DNA from: Candidatus Methanomethylophilaceae archaeon | Lineage (GTDB): Archaea > Thermoplasmatota > Thermoplasmata > Methanomassiliicoccales > Methanomethylophilaceae | Reading direction: 5' to 3' | Assembly (NCBI GenBank): GCA_017468935.1 | Contig: JAFUHJ010000034.1 | Span: 1-52,375 of the forward strand | Length of the DNA stretch: 52,375 bases | In this document: in pieces, positions 1-7,994 of the stretch | Layout: every line of letters begins with the position of its first letter | Numbering within the stretch: the stretch's first letter is position 1 | The notes under the pieces: model-generated | Database searches by the model: none | What the model was told of the DNA's origin: nothing | Seen by the model: the letters and a program-made list of their open reading frames with translations, nothing else | Translations under genes and position numbers: made by a program

Positions 1-72
1 GAGCACATCATGCCCGGCTATGACGTTGCGCGGGAATACGACCATCTTCTCCTTCAGGAACTCATTTGACAT
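1..72 (-). CDS. egsA: Partial: N-terminus of probable sn-glycerol-1-phosphate dehydrogenase
   Basis: Only the first 24 codons lie in the window; the gene runs off the left edge. The ATG at 72 gives MSNEFLKEK followed by VVFPRNVIAGHDVL. This resembles the opening strand-turn of archaeal glycerol-1-phosphate dehydrogenases (LPRNVLxGHGVL type), which reduce dihydroxyacetone phosphate to make the archaeal lipid backbone. A TTTTAAG box on the minus strand at about 104-110 lies 32-38 nt upstream and could be the promoter. With so few residues the family call is tentative; the reading frame itself looks real. Confidence 0.5.
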   Translation of the reverse strand, partial: MSNEFLKEKMVVFPRNVIAGHDVL

Positions 73-220
73 CTTGTAATCACTGAACCGTTATTGTGTA
101 ACATTCTTAAAAGGAATGGTTCGGTTTCCAGCGCTATAGCCAGGATACCGCCGTCACGGTCAGCCATTATATACGTTCAACAGCAGTCCATGATTCGTTC
201 AGGATCGAAGAGGGTTCCTA

Positions 221-742
221 ATGAGGGTATCGATAATCTGCGGATCGGCCGACGAAGAGGGAGTGACCATGCGCATGTGCAATTCTGCCATGGAGTTGTT
301 CAGGTCCAGGGGGCATTCCGTTGAACTTTTCTTGCCCTCCGAGTTGAGCATAGCCCATTGCAGGGACTGCGGTTCTTGCGAGCATGACGGGTGCATCATA
401 AACGACGATATGTCCGAGATATACGATTCTTTCTCACAGGCCGATCTCCTGATCCTCTCCACCCCGATACACTTCAGCGGACCCTCATCCATACTCAAGA
501 CCGTGATGGACCGTTTCCAGCCGTTCTGGGGCAATGCGGAGCTCGGTCATCCGGATTACTGCATCTCGCTGATGTGCGGCGGCAGCAAACAGCCCAACTT
601 CGAGTACACCGAGAGGATCATCAAGGCATTCTGCATAACGACCGGTATGGAATACCGCGGTTCGCTCCAGATATCGGATACCGATTCCGGAATAGATGAT
701 GTCAAGGAGAGGGTAGAGAACTTCCTCTCTGCGATCATATAA
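221..742 (+). CDS. Flavodoxin-fold / NADPH-dependent FMN reductase family protein
   Basis: 173 residues. The N-terminal strand (RVSIICGSADEEG) followed by a helix is the FMN phosphate-binding loop of the NADPH-dependent FMN reductase / iron-sulfur flavoprotein superfamily. The middle has CRDCGSCEHDGCIINDD, a Cys-rich segment typical of iron-sulfur-flavoprotein-like members, then ADLLILSTPIHFSGPSS, the second flavin-binding loop. It is probably a soluble electron-transfer or quinone/FMN reductase, and many methanogens carry several. Whether the cysteines hold a cluster cannot be told from sequence alone. A TATA-like box at about 166-172 and AGGG at 211-214 precede the ATG. It ends tail to tail with the next gene, overlapping by 8 bp. 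Confidence 0.8.
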   Translation: MRVSIICGSADEEGVTMRMCNSAMELFRSRGHSVELFLPSELSIAHCRDCGSCEHDGCIINDDMSEIYDSFSQADLLILSTPIHFSGPSSILKTVMDRFQPFWGNAELGHPDYCISLMCGGSKQPNFEYTERIIKAFCITTGMEYRGSLQISDTDSGIDDVKERVENFLSAII

Positions 743-1361
743 GATAAGGTGCGATGACGTTGGAGAAACTCTCCATGCCGTCGGGACGGTCCATGAACGG
801 GATCGTGGAAGGGTAATCATCGTTTATGACGGACCAGGTGTAACCGTCAAGACTTCCCTCCATGTCCAGGACGCAGTTCCTGTAGTATCCTATGCTGACC
901 AGTTTGTCCAGCACATTCAGGACATCATCCTGTCTCCCTCCGGGAAGTACGGCCTTTCCTCTGTGGACGAAGACCACGGGGACCACTGAATCGGAAACAT
1001 TGCAGATGTCCCTTAGTTCCGAATCGTTGGCGATGAAGTGATACGGTGCGAACACCAGTGAAGCATCCTTGTTGAATGCGTCGAAGACATCCTCCACGGT
1101 CTCGATGTAGGTGAAGAACCATATCTCTGTGCCCTGTAATTTCAGATGCTTCATCACATCCCCGGTGAACTCCCTCTCTTCGAAGCTGTTGCAGTCTATG
1201 ATCACGACAGGAGGTCTTTGTGATGATGGGAGGCATTCGGATACCTTTCTGGTGAAAGGGTATGTTCTGCGGCCCTTCTTGGGCTCAACGGACGAGAAAC
1301 GACCGTCCGATACCAACATCTCGCCGCTTTCGTATGATGCAAAGAATGCAGGTATCTCCAT
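735..1361 (-). CDS. Conserved-looking protein of unknown function
   Basis: 208 residues with no family recognised. The sequence alternates hydrophobic strands and helices: VVIIDCNSF, IWFFTYIETVEDVFDAF, ASLVFAPYHF, VVPVVFVHRGKAV. This suggests a cytosolic alpha/beta protein. There is no signal peptide or membrane segment. The ATG at 1361 has a CATATACC box on the minus strand at about 1382-1389, 21-28 nt upstream, consistent with a leaderless transcript. It diverges from the purine permease gene. Codon use is like its neighbours, so it is likely native. Confidence 0.65.
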   Translation of the reverse strand: MEIPAFFASYESGEMLVSDGRFSSVEPKKGRRTYPFTRKVSECLPSSQRPPVVIIDCNSFEEREFTGDVMKHLKLQGTEIWFFTYIETVEDVFDAFNKDASLVFAPYHFIANDSELRDICNVSDSVVPVVFVHRGKAVLPGGRQDDVLNVLDKLVSIGYYRNCVLDMEGSLDGYTWSVINDDYPSTIPFMDRPDGMESFSNVIAPYLI

Positions 1362-1471
1362 ACACGGTCAATCAAACTAATGGTATATGGGGTTGACGAT
1401 TGCATTATTGGTTCATCTGGCAGAACCGTGGGGCAATGGGTATTTTTATCCCAGACTCACGTACACTGACC

Positions 1472-2866
1472 ATGGCAGACTTCGCTGCGACCATAGATCG
1501 CATCTTCCACATAACGGAAAGGGGATCAGACGTTAGAACAGAGATCAGGGGAGGAATCATCACTTTCCTCGCGATGTCCTACATACTTGCTGTGAATCCC
1601 GCGATCCTATCCGCAGCGACGGGACCCGAGCTCTTCGGACAGCTAGTAACCGCCACGGCCCTGGCCTCCGCGGTATCATGTCTGCTGATGGGGATCTATG
1701 CGAATTTCCCTGTCGCTCTTGCACCGGGAATGGGCATCAACGCATTCCTGTCATATACCATCGTCATGGCTATGGGATTCACCTACACGCAGGCGTTGTT
1801 CATCGTCCTGCTGTCGGGAATAATCTTCTTCCTGCTGACCGTCACAGGTTTCAGGATCCAAGTCCTCAAGAGCATACCGCCCGTGATGAAACTCGCGATC
1901 ACGGCCGGTATCGGATTCTTCATCGTCGTCCTCGGATTGTTCAACACAGGTATAATCGTCCACGGGGATGGTACCGCTCTGAGTCTGGGTAACCTTTCGA
2001 CGCCTGGAACCAACATCGCCATCGTCTGCATAGTCATCACCCTTTTCCTCTGGGCGAGGGACATATGGGCGGCGGTGCCCATCGGTATGGTGCTGACCAT
2101 CATCATCGGAGTCATAGGAGGAGCATTCTTCGATTGGGATACAGTCATAAACGGAAGCCAGCTGGTCCCTGGTGTCGGGGCAGCGGCCCTCAATGATGTC
2201 ATAGCCATGCCTGATTTCGGCCTGTTCGGACAGCTGTTCGTAGATATCGGGGAGATACCGGACACCTTGTTCGCATCACTAATCGTCTCCACGCTGTCAT
2301 TGGTCATCATCGATATGTTCGACACCACAGGTACCCTGTTGGGCCTCGGCCGTACCGCCGGACTCTCTGATGACGAAGGGAACATGGATGGTTACGAGAA
2401 GGCCCTGAACGTCGATGCGATTGCTACGGTGTTCGGCGCATTCGCAGGAACTTCTACCGTATCATCTTTCATCGAATCCAGTACAGGAATCAGCGTAGGT
2501 GCCAAGACGGGTCTGATGGCCATTGTGGTGGGGGTACTGTTCCTCGTGGCCATGTTCTTCTCGCCGGTGTTCGCATTTATCACTCCTGCATGTACCATAG
2601 GAGCACTCTTCCTGGTGGGGCTTCTCATGATAACTTCGTTGAAGGAAATCGACTGGCATGACCACATCACAACCGCCACGGTTTTCGTCACATTGTTCAT
2701 GATGGGTCTGTCGGGCTCCATCACCGATGGTATCGCATTGGGAACGTTCACCTATATCATCTGCATGGTGGCTACCGGCAAGATCAAAGAGATACCTCCG
2801 ATGTTATGGGTCTTCGAGATCATATTCCTGGCCTATTTCATCTTGACATTCAGATTCGTTCCATGA
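1472..2866 (+). CDS. NCS2/AzgA-family purine (adenine/guanine/hypoxanthine) permease
   Basis: 464 residues and strongly hydrophobic, with 12 or more membrane segments. AzgA-type signatures are ITFLAMSYILAVNPAIL near the N-terminus, LAPGMGINAFLSYTIV in TM3, DMFDTTGTLLGLGR in the middle and GTSTVSSFIESSTGISVGAK in TM10. Members import hypoxanthine, guanine or adenine by proton symport. The start at 1472 (MADFAATIDRIF) is chosen because the family begins there and a TATTTTTAT box at 1441-1449 sits 23-31 nt upstream. Frames starting further upstream would run through the promoter. It fits with purA and hpt elsewhere in the window as part of purine salvage and interconversion. Confidence 0.9.
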   Translation: MADFAATIDRIFHITERGSDVRTEIRGGIITFLAMSYILAVNPAILSAATGPELFGQLVTATALASAVSCLLMGIYANFPVALAPGMGINAFLSYTIVMAMGFTYTQALFIVLLSGIIFFLLTVTGFRIQVLKSIPPVMKLAITAGIGFFIVVLGLFNTGIIVHGDGTALSLGNLSTPGTNIAIVCIVITLFLWARDIWAAVPIGMVLTIIIGVIGGAFFDWDTVINGSQLVPGVGAAALNDVIAMPDFGLFGQLFVDIGEIPDTLFASLIVSTLSLVIIDMFDTTGTLLGLGRTAGLSDDEGNMDGYEKALNVDAIATVFGAFAGTSTVSSFIESSTGISVGAKTGLMAIVVGVLFLVAMFFSPVFAFITPACTIGALFLVGLLMITSLKEIDWHDHITTATVFVTLFMMGLSGSITDGIALGTFTYIICMVATGKIKEIPPMLWVFEIIFLAYFILTFRFVP

Positions 2867-2978
2867 ATCCAGTGAACTCGGAATTATTGTCTAATTCTGA
2901 ATTAACTGATATCGCCAACCTTTCAGCGATGGAGAACCTTTTATGAGTGCCTGGTGATACCCTTATGAGGTCATTAAG

Positions 2979-3350
2979 ATGGTAATCTACAAATGCGCCA
3001 AATGTGCGAACGCATTCGAGGTCGTCTTCAAAGCACCCTGCACACCCAAGTGCTGCGGAGAGGACATGATCGTCCTCGAACCCAAGACAGACGATTTCAA
3101 GAACGAGAAGCATGTCCCTTACATCGAGAAGCAGGACGGCGGATTCCTCGTAAAGGTCGGAAAGGAGACTGCCCACCCGATGGTTGAGGACCACTACATC
3201 GTCTACATCCAGATCTGCGCTGACGGAGTCATGATGAGGAAATACCTCAAACCCGGAGACGCACCCGAGGCATTCTTCAAGACCGACGCAAAGGAAGTCA
3301 AGGCCTGGGAATACTGCAACAAGCACGGACTCTGGAAGTCCAACCAGTGA
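2979..3350 (+). CDS. dfx: Desulfoferrodoxin (superoxide reductase)
   Basis: 123 residues. The N-terminal desulforedoxin-like domain has CAKC and a CC pair (C6, C9, C25, C26), the FeS4 site. The C-terminal superoxide reductase domain has the catalytic-iron ligands: His in EKHVPYIE, His residues in HPMVEDHYIVYI, and Cys plus His in CNKHGLW. The protein reduces superoxide to peroxide without making oxygen, which is typical defence in strict anaerobes. It is monocistronic, with the ATG at 2979 and a strong hairpin terminator just downstream. Confidence 0.92.
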   Translation: MVIYKCAKCANAFEVVFKAPCTPKCCGEDMIVLEPKTDDFKNEKHVPYIEKQDGGFLVKVGKETAHPMVEDHYIVYIQICADGVMMRKYLKPGDAPEAFFKTDAKEVKAWEYCNKHGLWKSNQ

Positions 3351-3362
3351 GTTCAAACTTCA

Positions 3363-3381
3363 GCCCCCTCGGGGGCTTTTT
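3363..3381 (+). terminator. Hairpin terminator after desulfoferrodoxin gene
   Basis: GCCCCC (3363-3368) and GGGGGC (3371-3376) form a GC stem followed by a T run (3377-3381). It lies 12 nt past the stop codon. Confidence 0.75.
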
Positions 3382-3426
3382 ATCCAATAATTGAGAATAA
3401 TTTAATGTATAAGCTTAATTTATTTC

Positions 3427-3464
3427 TGTAAAAACAAAAAGAATAATGCCGGTCTCCCGGCATT
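3427..3464 (-). terminator. Hairpin terminator at the end of the purA operon
   Basis: A perfect 8-bp stem, AATGCCGG (3445-3452) and CCGGCATT (3457-3464), has a TCTC loop. On the minus strand it is followed by ATTCTTTTTGTTTT (3444 down to 3431). It lies just after the stop of the small Cys-rich gene, the last gene of the leftward purA unit. Confidence 0.75.
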
Positions 3465-3469
3465 GGGTT

Positions 3470-3787
3470 TCATTCGAAAGTGATGCTGACAGGCTTCTTC
3501 AATCCCATTCCGGATTCTGCCTCGACAGCCTTCACTATACCGCAAGGTACAGGGCACGCGGTGTGGCGCAGGCACTCTGCAGCCTTCTTGTAGATCTCGG
3601 ACTCGGTGAAAGGTGTACCGATTGCCTCATAAGGATTGATCCCCTCTATGGGCGTGAGCTTTTGCACCATGGGGCAGTTGCTCTCTATTACGACGTTCAC
3701 CGACATCATATCATCGCTGGCCGTTGCGATGATCTTAGAGGTCATCCCGCACACACCGGCCTGCACATTGCAAACTGTAGGACACAT
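3470..3787 (-). CDS. Small Cys-containing conserved protein (DUF6951-like)
   Basis: 105 residues. The layout is an N-terminal MCPTVCNVQAGVCG, then strands IIATASD and VNVVIESNCPMVQKL, then HTACPVPCGIVKAVEAESG and a VSITFE terminus. This pattern matches small conserved proteins seen in methanogens and anaerobic bacteria that I associate with DUF6951; the assignment is from memory. Repeated Cys residues suggest a metal or redox role, but no function is established. It starts 6 nt after the purA stop, so the two are probably co-transcribed, and a hairpin terminator follows. Confidence 0.65.
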   Translation of the reverse strand: MCPTVCNVQAGVCGMTSKIIATASDDMMSVNVVIESNCPMVQKLTPIEGINPYEAIGTPFTESEIYKKAAECLRHTACPVPCGIVKAVEAESGMGLKKPVSITFE

Positions 3788-3793
3788 TTTCTT

Positions 3794-5098
3794 TCAACTC
3801 CACCAATCTTTCTTGCGGTCGATCGTCTCATCCCTGTCGGGTCCGAGACTTATCAGGTCCGCAGGCACCTTGAGGTACTTCTCGATGAACTCGATGTACT
3901 CCCTCATCTCGCCGGGCAGGTTGTCGTAACCGGCCTTGACGATATCCATGGTATTGGACCATCCCTTCCATCCCTTGAAGGTCTCGTAAACGGGCTTGGC
4001 CCTGTTGAGCTTGGCGATGGAAGCGGGGAAGTGCTTGACCTCCTCGCCGTCGATCTCGTAAGCTACGCACACCGGGAGTTCGGGGATGTTGTTGAGGACA
4101 TCGATCTTGGTGATACCCAGGGAGGTGAATCCGCAGAGTCTGGAAGCGTGTTCCACTACGACCAGGTCGAGCCATCCGCATCTCCTTCCCCTTCCGGTGG
4201 TGACACCGAATTCCCCGCCTCTCTTCTGCAGTTCGACGCCGAAATCATCATGGATCTCGGATACGAATGGTCCTTCGCCGACACGTGTGGTGTACGCCTT
4301 CACGATACCGACGACCTTGTCGATCCTGTTGGGAGCGACCCCGGAACCGGTACAGATACCGCCTCCGCAGGTGGCAGAGGACGTGACATAGGGGTAGGTA
4401 CCGTGGTCGATGTCGAGCATCGCACCCTGTGCACCCTCGAAGACGACGTTCTTACCGTCGTCCAACGCCTCGTTGATGAGGACTGACGTGTCGCAGATGT
4501 ACTTGCCTATCTGGTCCCTCCAGCCGGTCATCTTTTCGAAGAGTGATTCCGTGGTGCAGGAGCACTGTTCAGCATCCATCATGGCCATGAGGTCCTTCTT
4601 GTACGGCAGGATGAAGTCGATCTTCTCCTTGAGCAGATCCTCCTCCAGAAGGTCCCCGGCCCTGAATCCGATCCTTGCGATCTTATCCTGGTATGTGGGT
4701 CCGATCCCCTTCTTCGTCGTACCGACGTTGTTCTTTCCGCGGTACTTCTCCTCAGCTCCGTCCAGCTTCTTGTGGTAACCCATGATGAGATGGGCCCTGT
4801 CGGATATCCTCAGACCATCTATGGACCCTCCGTTGTCGAGGACCTGCTTGATCTCCTCTCCGAGCTCCTCCAGGTTGACGACGACACCGTTGCCGATGAC
4901 CGCCAGCTTCCCGGGCCTTACGACTCCCGAGGGAAGTCCGTGCAGCTTGAACACCTTGTCATCGACGATGATGGTGTGTCCCGCATTGTTACCGCCCTGG
5001 AAACGTACGATGAGATCGGATTTCTCATCAAGATAATCTGTGAGCTTTCCTTTTCCTTCGTCTCCCCATTGGGAACCGATGATAGCTAGACTCGGCAT
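3794..5098 (-). CDS. purA: Adenylosuccinate synthetase
   Basis: 434 residues, the length of the full-size enzyme. It joins IMP and aspartate with GTP to make adenylosuccinate, the first committed step to AMP. The N-terminus has the GTP-binding loop GSQWGDEGKGKLTDYL and FQGGNNAGHTI. The middle has GTTKKGIGPTYQDK and EGAQGAMLDIDHGTYPYVT, and the IMP/GTP site is near TTGRGRRCGWLD. All key motifs are present. The ATG at 5098 follows candidate TATA boxes at about 5119-5143 on the minus strand. A small Cys-rich protein follows in the same unit. Confidence 0.95.
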   Translation of the reverse strand: MPSLAIIGSQWGDEGKGKLTDYLDEKSDLIVRFQGGNNAGHTIIVDDKVFKLHGLPSGVVRPGKLAVIGNGVVVNLEELGEEIKQVLDNGGSIDGLRISDRAHLIMGYHKKLDGAEEKYRGKNNVGTTKKGIGPTYQDKIARIGFRAGDLLEEDLLKEKIDFILPYKKDLMAMMDAEQCSCTTESLFEKMTGWRDQIGKYICDTSVLINEALDDGKNVVFEGAQGAMLDIDHGTYPYVTSSATCGGGICTGSGVAPNRIDKVVGIVKAYTTRVGEGPFVSEIHDDFGVELQKRGGEFGVTTGRGRRCGWLDLVVVEHASRLCGFTSLGITKIDVLNNIPELPVCVAYEIDGEEVKHFPASIAKLNRAKPVYETFKGWKGWSNTMDIVKAGYDNLPGEMREYIEFIEKYLKVPADLISLGPDRDETIDRKKDWWS

Positions 5099-5156
5099 GT
5101 TTTAGGCACCTAGTCTGGGTAAAGATAACGAACGATATAAGGGATTGTCCGCAAGG

Positions 5157-6263
5157 TCACTTCTTGGAGTCGGGACTCGCTTCCTTGTATAGGGATATGA
5201 TGTCATTCAGTGGAAGGTCCGTCTTGAATGATGTCGGAGAAATATGAGTGAAGGAAGCTCTGCCGTTGGTGTTCAGGAGTTCCACGAAATCAGCTAGTTT
5301 GGCGGGGGACATCTTGACGAACGAGGACAGTTCGCTCATGTCATATACGAACACCTCCGTATCCAGTTCGTTCTTCCAGAGATCCAGATACTTGGTGCAT
5401 CTCTTCTCCACTGCCATCCCGGCGGGATCCATCCTGGATACGAACTCCTGATCGTGCAACGGTCCGAGCCAGAAGGGTCCGTACTTGTGCTCGGGATCGT
5501 AATGAACGGATGTTGACCTCTCCAATGTGGCCATATCATACTTCATGTAACCCAGCAGGGCCATCATCTTGTCGGCTTTTTCAGCACCTTCCTCTATCTG
5601 GATGTAGGTGCGGAAGTAATGGTCTGCATAGAAGGACAGCAGAGGCTTCATTCCTCTGTCGAATTTGGCCAGTTCCCTTGCGATGGAGCACATGAGGATG
5701 CGGAGACCGCCTTCGTGACACATGTATCCCCTTACGGGTTCGGACTGGTATCTGCGTCTGCACTTGGGAGCATGTGCCCCCGCAAGCGGTGCTGTATCGG
5801 TAGCGGTGATCGCCAGAATGCCCTTCTTCCTGCATCCGAGGATCGCTGATTGAACGAAAGGGGCAGGCGAACCGAATGGATCGAGATCCACATAATCGAA
5901 CGCCTCATCCGCGAAAAGCGAATGCAGATTCCTGTTGGAAGGGCTGCAGTTCTCAAGTTTGTTGAGTTCTATATTGGCCTCGATGTAAGGTATCGCATCG
6001 GGGCTGATATCGTTGGCGGTGACCTGTGTGCCTTTGACCTCATTCGCGATTCTAACTGCTCTCGAACCGGTTGCGGTCATCGCATCGGCTACTGTCAGAT
6101 CTCTTCCGACGGCACGCAGGAACATCACGCTGATGTCACGGTTGAATGCCATCTGCTCGTTGAAGAATACGCCGCCCTGGATCTTCCCAGGACCGCCGGA
6201 CGAATGGAGTTCCGGTACAAGTATGTCTGTGGAACCCTCGTGAATTATGACACCATCAGGCAT
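5157..6263 (-). CDS. trm1: tRNA (guanine26-N2)-dimethyltransferase Trm1
   Basis: 368 residues from the ATG at 6263. It methylates G26 of tRNAs to m2,2G using S-adenosylmethionine. The AdoMet-binding motif is DAMTATGSRAVRIANEV (about residues 60-80), followed by VTANDISPDAI and the catalytic DLDPFGSPAPF. ITATDTAPLAGAH and the Cys/Arg-rich CRRRYQSEPVRGY are also Trm1 hallmarks. The start overlaps the THEP1 stop by one base (TGATG), so translation is coupled. A TTG three bases earlier is a less likely start. Confidence 0.93.
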   Translation of the reverse strand: MPDGVIIHEGSTDILVPELHSSGGPGKIQGGVFFNEQMAFNRDISVMFLRAVGRDLTVADAMTATGSRAVRIANEVKGTQVTANDISPDAIPYIEANIELNKLENCSPSNRNLHSLFADEAFDYVDLDPFGSPAPFVQSAILGCRKKGILAITATDTAPLAGAHAPKCRRRYQSEPVRGYMCHEGGLRILMCSIARELAKFDRGMKPLLSFYADHYFRTYIQIEEGAEKADKMMALLGYMKYDMATLERSTSVHYDPEHKYGPFWLGPLHDQEFVSRMDPAGMAVEKRCTKYLDLWKNELDTEVFVYDMSELSSFVKMSPAKLADFVELLNTNGRASFTHISPTSFKTDLPLNDIISLYKEASPDSKK

Positions 6264-6808
6264 CAATCATTCTCTCCGTGCATGAGACGGACGATCTTGT
6301 AAGGCAGTAGGTTCCTGTTAGTAGGGGTGACCTCCAGGATCCTGACGTCATCCCTTCTTCTGATATCCTGCAGAAGGGGGTTCCTTGATTTCTTGTGGAG
6401 GGTGATGATCATAGGCTTCTCCGCTTCGAGGGTCTCCTTGACCGCCTCCACGAATGCCTCGCTCTCGACCTCCATCTTTCCTACTTCGTCTATGACTATG
6501 ATATCGCACTTTTCGATGGCCTCCTTCAATGCGGTCACTCCGACCTGCTCTAGTTTTGCAAGGTCGAGGCCCATCTTCCCCACCATGATCTTGCTTTCGA
6601 TCGCGGTGCTAGCGAAGACCTCTTTCTCCCCGGTGAGAAGGTTCCTGACAGTGAATCCAACCTTCTTCCTTCCTTCCTCGATAGGTTCATCGATCATTCC
6701 TCCGATCTGAAGTTCCTCTTCCTTGAGCATGTCGATGACGCGTAATAGTGCATAGGTCTTTCCTGAACCAGGAAGGCCTGTTATACCGATCTTGATATCA
6801 GTAATCAT
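6263..6808 (-). CDS. THEP1-type nucleoside-triphosphatase
   Basis: 181 residues. A P-loop (GITGLPGSGKTYALL) is at the N-terminus and the Walker B/DE segment is CDIIVIDEVGKMEVESEAF. Late in the chain come PMIITLHKKSRNPLL and a LMHGEND tail. This is the THEP1/MTH538 family of small NTPases found in archaea and some eukaryotes. They hydrolyse NTPs in vitro, but the cellular role is unsettled. It is the first gene of a two-gene unit with trm1, which may hint at a tRNA-related job (inference). Confidence 0.9.
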   Translation of the reverse strand: MITDIKIGITGLPGSGKTYALLRVIDMLKEEELQIGGMIDEPIEEGRKKVGFTVRNLLTGEKEVFASTAIESKIMVGKMGLDLAKLEQVGVTALKEAIEKCDIIVIDEVGKMEVESEAFVEAVKETLEAEKPMIITLHKKSRNPLLQDIRRRDDVRILEVTPTNRNLLPYKIVRLMHGEND

Positions 6809-7075
6809 TGTGAACCACTAGTCAATAGGCTGGCTACAAAATATATCGTTTCTATATTATTTAAAATGCCATGGCCTTTGTCAGTCTTTAAAAAAATCCT
6901 GGAAATTGACCGTCGATTCATTTGAACTATAGAGTGATTCCGTAGCGGATTTACGAATTACGTAATGCTGGATTCCGGAACGCTTCATGTTTTTCGGATT
7001 TGGTGACTGTCTTTGACATCTGCTCAAATCCATCCGTCGGCATACGTATAAATTCTCAGGAGCATACTAACACCC

Positions 7076-7627
7076 GTGGATTACTCTGAATTCTCCGAAC
7101 TGTTGCTCCGTCATCCGGGAGTCTTGCGTGTCGAGGTGCTTCCAGATGATTTTCTGGATGACATCATGGATATTGAGAACTCATTCCCGCATTTCGGTGT
7201 CACTGATGTCGAACCGATCGGTTTCAAGGAGATATGCAAGAAGGATCTTCGGATGGTCATGTTCTGCACCGATGATTTCCCGATGTTCACCAACCGTTTC
7301 ATGAATTTCCTGGATCAGAGCGGTTCGTTGATAGGCCACGACATTCTGCCTTCAGAGAAGCACCAGTACAAGAATCCCAACTATGTATGGCTCACTGAGC
7401 ACATTTTCATCGATCTGTCGAAGATCCGCGACAATTACGCCAAATGCGTCCTTTCCCCGATACCCCTCAAGGTAGAAGGTGTCCCGGATAGCATAGCGCC
7501 CATTGTCTATTATCCGTGTCTTAAGTCGGCCGATATGATGAACACACACTTCAAGGTGGGAAGGAATGTCATCGCCACCGTGCTTCTGGGCGTGGACGGT
7601 GTGGGGCCTGGATCAAGCGATCGATGA
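7076..7627 (+). CDS. Orphan protein, paralogue of the gene at 40969-41526
   Basis: 183 residues, GTG start. The function is unrecognised, but it aligns along its whole length with the protein at 40969-41526. Shared blocks are PGVLRV/PGVIRI, the dipeptide-rich PIGFKE/PIGFNE, GHDILPSEKHQY/GHDIILSEKHLY, YVWLTEHIFIDLSK/YIWLSDNMFFDMTK and a VLLGxDG tail. It has no signal peptide or membrane segment and is acidic. A TATA-like CGTATAAA at about 7045-7052 lies 24-31 nt upstream of the GTG, fitting a leaderless message. Its last 15 bp overlap the end of mptD on the other strand. The ~265 bp before it hold no gene I can see. Confidence 0.7.
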   Translation: MDYSEFSELLLRHPGVLRVEVLPDDFLDDIMDIENSFPHFGVTDVEPIGFKEICKKDLRMVMFCTDDFPMFTNRFMNFLDQSGSLIGHDILPSEKHQYKNPNYVWLTEHIFIDLSKIRDNYAKCVLSPIPLKVEGVPDSIAPIVYYPCLKSADMMNTHFKVGRNVIATVLLGVDGVGPGSSDR

Positions 7628-7990
7628 GACAAACATCAGAGGATAACCGAGCTCTTCGTCGAACCTCATCTCCGCCGTCACCTTGGTCTTTCCCAATCCT
7701 ATCGTGACAACGGCATCGATCATGTCCCCCGTGAGTGAGACGTACGAGTAAGTGTCCCCGTCCTTGGTGAATACCGAGCGGTCTATCTTGACGGTAGCTG
7801 AATCGACGTACGGTTGCACCTCGATGGCGCTTGCAATTGATTCTTCCAACCCCTGTACCGTGTCCAGATTGACCGGTGTGCCGACGAATTGATGGTATAT
7901 GGTGGCCATCTTGATGCCAGCCTCGAACACCGCACGTTCGCGCTCGGTGCAGTTGAATCTTTGGTTCGCCAATTCTTCCCTTTCGGTCAA
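7613..7990 (-). CDS. mptD: Archaeal dihydroneopterin aldolase
   Basis: 125 residues from a TTG start at 7990, four bases past the citrate synthase stop. It matches the archaeal MptD family: RFNCTERERAVFEAGIKM, then YHQFVGTPVN, QPYVDSATVKID, YSYVSLTGDMID and a GYPLMFV terminus. MptD cleaves 7,8-dihydroneopterin to 6-hydroxymethyl-dihydropterin and glycolaldehyde on the route to tetrahydromethanopterin-type cofactors. The TTG start is preferred because family members begin just before the FNC motif. A longer frame reaching 8044 would overlap citrate synthase. Confidence 0.88.
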   Translation of the reverse strand: MTEREELANQRFNCTERERAVFEAGIKMATIYHQFVGTPVNLDTVQGLEESIASAIEVQPYVDSATVKIDRSVFTKDGDTYSYVSLTGDMIDAVVTIGLGKTKVTAEMRFDEELGYPLMFVSSIA

Positions 7991-7994
7991 ATGA

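Noticed and set aside
3446-4486. 346-residue plus-strand open frame opposite purA
   Set aside because: Antisense shadow; starts inside a terminator hairpin and has no promoter.
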